From positions 62,001 to 126,000 of the forward strand of contig NZ_JAODOR010000014.1 in NCBI RefSeq assembly GCF_025398275.1: a stretch of DNA of 64,000 nucleotides. Reading direction: 5' to 3'. Below the pieces are notes generated by a model. The model saw only the letters and a program-made list of their open reading frames with translations. It was not told the origin of the DNA and searched no databases. This DNA is from Microbacterium memoriense. GTDB taxonomy: Bacteria; Actinomycetota; Actinomycetes; Actinomycetales; Microbacteriaceae. A program made the position numbers and the translations under genes. Below, piece after piece: positions 63,257 to 64,000 of this stretch (position 1 is the first letter of the stretch; the number at the start of each line of letters is the position of its first letter).

Positions 63257-63265
63257 CCCCAGTCC

Positions 63266-63338
63266 GGGGCCTTAGCTCAGTTGGTAGAGCGCCTGCTTTG
63301 CAAGCAGGATGTCAGGAGTTCGAATCTCCTAGGCTCCA
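63266..63338 (+). tRNA. tRNA-Ala (TGC)
   Basis: A 73-base cloverleaf with acceptor GGGGCCT/AGGCTCC (one G-T pair), anticodon stem CCTGC/GCAGG around loop TTTGCAA (anticodon TGC at 63299-63301), T-loop GTTCGAATC and discriminator A. The 3' CCA is not fully encoded, unlike the neighbouring tRNA-Ile, so Cca must add it. Nine bases separate the two tRNAs, which probably share a precursor. Confidence 0.98.
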
Positions 63339-63341
63339 CAG

Positions 63342-63809
63342 TTATTTGTTCTCCTGCGAGATGTCGGCCACGGTCGCCGCGTAGGCAGCGATCAGGTCAT
63401 CGGCCTCGACGAACAGACTGTAGCCGTGTGCGCCGGCACCCATCGCGATGCGCCGACCCGCAATGGCCCCATCCGCGTAGATGGGCCACGCCGTGGTGCT
63501 CCCGACCGGCACGATCGTTCCCCGCTCGTATCCGGTGGCCTCAAGGGCACGCTGCGGGTCGGGGAGTTGCAGCTTGTTCACTCCGACGACGGCGCGCAGC
63601 TTCGGCCACGAGATGGACCGATCGCCCGGGATGAGCGCGAACAGATAGGTGTCGTCGCCGCGTTTGACGACGAGGGTCTTCACGATCTCCGACGGATGCA
63701 GACCGAGAAGGCCCGCCGCTTCCTCCAGGGAGGATGCGGCGGGCCTTTCGCGGATCTCGATCTCAAGTCCACGCGCGGCTGCTGCCGTCCGGACCCGTTC
63801 GAGCGTCAT
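63342..63809 (-). CDS. YbaK/EbsC-type aminoacyl-tRNA deacylase
   Basis: The 155-residue protein has the YbaK fold: AASSLEEAAGLLGLHPSEIV near residue 24-43 followed by KTLVVKRGDDTYLFALIPGD with the conserved catalytic-region Lys. GTIVPVG and a GAGAHGYSLFVEADDL end follow. The family hydrolyses mischarged tRNAs in trans (for example Cys- or Ala-tRNA-Pro). Substrate specificity cannot be read. It converges on the tRNA-Ala gene with four bases between. Confidence 0.9.
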   Translation of the reverse strand: MTLERVRTAAAARGLEIEIRERPAASSLEEAAGLLGLHPSEIVKTLVVKRGDDTYLFALIPGDRSISWPKLRAVVGVNKLQLPDPQRALEATGYERGTIVPVGSTTAWPIYADGAIAGRRIAMGAGAHGYSLFVEADDLIAAYAATVADISQENK

Positions 63810-63817
63810 AGCGACGC

Positions 63818-64000
63818 TCAGGCGTCGGGAGCGCGCAGCGGGTCGTCGGCGACCCAGAGCTCGTCGTCGGCGCGCAAGGTCTGCCAGGCGGCGTACAGAA
63901 CACCGGCGGCGGCGGCGAGACCGAAGAGGATCGCGATGACTCCGCCCGCGCTGATGCCGGACTTCTTCGGCTCAGCGATGGCGAGCCGCTTGGCCGCCTT
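63818..64000 (-). CDS. Single-helix membrane protein, C-terminal part (5' end outside window)
   Basis: The last 60 residues are visible: a basic-acidic stretch (AIAEPKKSGISAGG), one hydrophobic helix (VIAILFGLAAAAGVLYAAW) and the tail TLRADDELWVADDPLRAPDA. The location after the gyrA-tRNA block and the DELW-type tail recall the small actinobacterial DLW-39 group, but the visible N-terminal region is longer than that family, so the match is tentative. The gene starts beyond 64000. Confidence 0.6.
   Translation of the reverse strand, partial: KAAKRLAIAEPKKSGISAGGVIAILFGLAAAAGVLYAAWQTLRADDELWVADDPLRAPDA

Overview
The window is high-GC actinobacterial DNA, about two thirds G+C by eye, and it spans the chromosomal replication origin. 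The order rpmH-dnaA-dnaN-recF-DUF721-gyrB-gyrA-DUF3566-tRNA-Ile-tRNA-Ala to the right, and rnpA-yidD-yidC-jag-rsmG-parA-parB-trxA-trxB-murJ to the left, is the classic actinobacterial origin arrangement. Protein style (DUF6049 next to murJ, DUF779 next to an aldehyde dehydrogenase, a DUF7059-type methyltransferase), many GTG starts and many leaderless promoters point to Microbacteriaceae, most likely Microbacterium. That assignment is an inference from gene content.

Layout. 0-11 kb is mixed accessory and housekeeping material: small membrane proteins, oxidoreductases, an alpha/beta hydrolase, a MATE exporter, and an acetyltransferase-DUF1349 pair beside an SRPBCC-glycosylase-phosphotransferase cluster. 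It also holds two decayed genes, a truncated LssY-type membrane protein and the tail of an amine oxidase. 11-14.4 kb holds a DUF222-HNH protein, an EI24 membrane protein and a cadmium/lead-type cmtR-cation exporter pair. 14.4-19.2 kb is a cassette of an N-terminally broken DUF2269 protein, a MacB-like ABC exporter and a NarL-type two-component system. It lies between two related 68-bp repeats, the right one ending one base before the dnaB stop codon. 19.2-22.6 kb is dnaB followed by rpsF-ssb-rpsR-rplI. 22.7-26.8 kb holds a glycosyltransferase with a divergent TetR regulator, an unknown membrane gene pair, a TMEM175-type channel and a 104-bp inverted-repeat element. 26.8-32.3 kb is a complete peptide-type ABC importer. 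32.4-38.2 kb has DUF779, aldehyde dehydrogenase, malQ and a GAF regulator. 38.2-46.9 kb has cca, a methyltransferase, DUF6049, murJ and trxB-trxA. From 46.9 kb to the end lies the parAB-parS and oriC core.

How the parts work together. ParB and ParA act on six parS sites at 48.85-50.48 kb. DnaA loads on box clusters on both sides of dnaA, and a further box cluster precedes dnaB. DnaN, RecF, gyrase and the DUF721/DciA-type protein serve replication. RnpA, YidD, YidC and Jag link RNA processing with membrane insertion. TrxB-TrxA sit behind a promoter matching the disulfide-stress sigma factor SigR.

The most unusual structure is the parS region. Five of the six parS sites are each followed 4-7 bases later by the same hairpin, and some then by a second hairpin, giving a tandem array with a period near 134 bp. 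A GIY-YIG nuclease gene sits inside this array and its stop codon lies in one of the hairpin repeats. A second notable pattern is a -10 box placed exactly 6-7 bases before the start codon of at least 13 genes, the signature of leaderless mRNAs.
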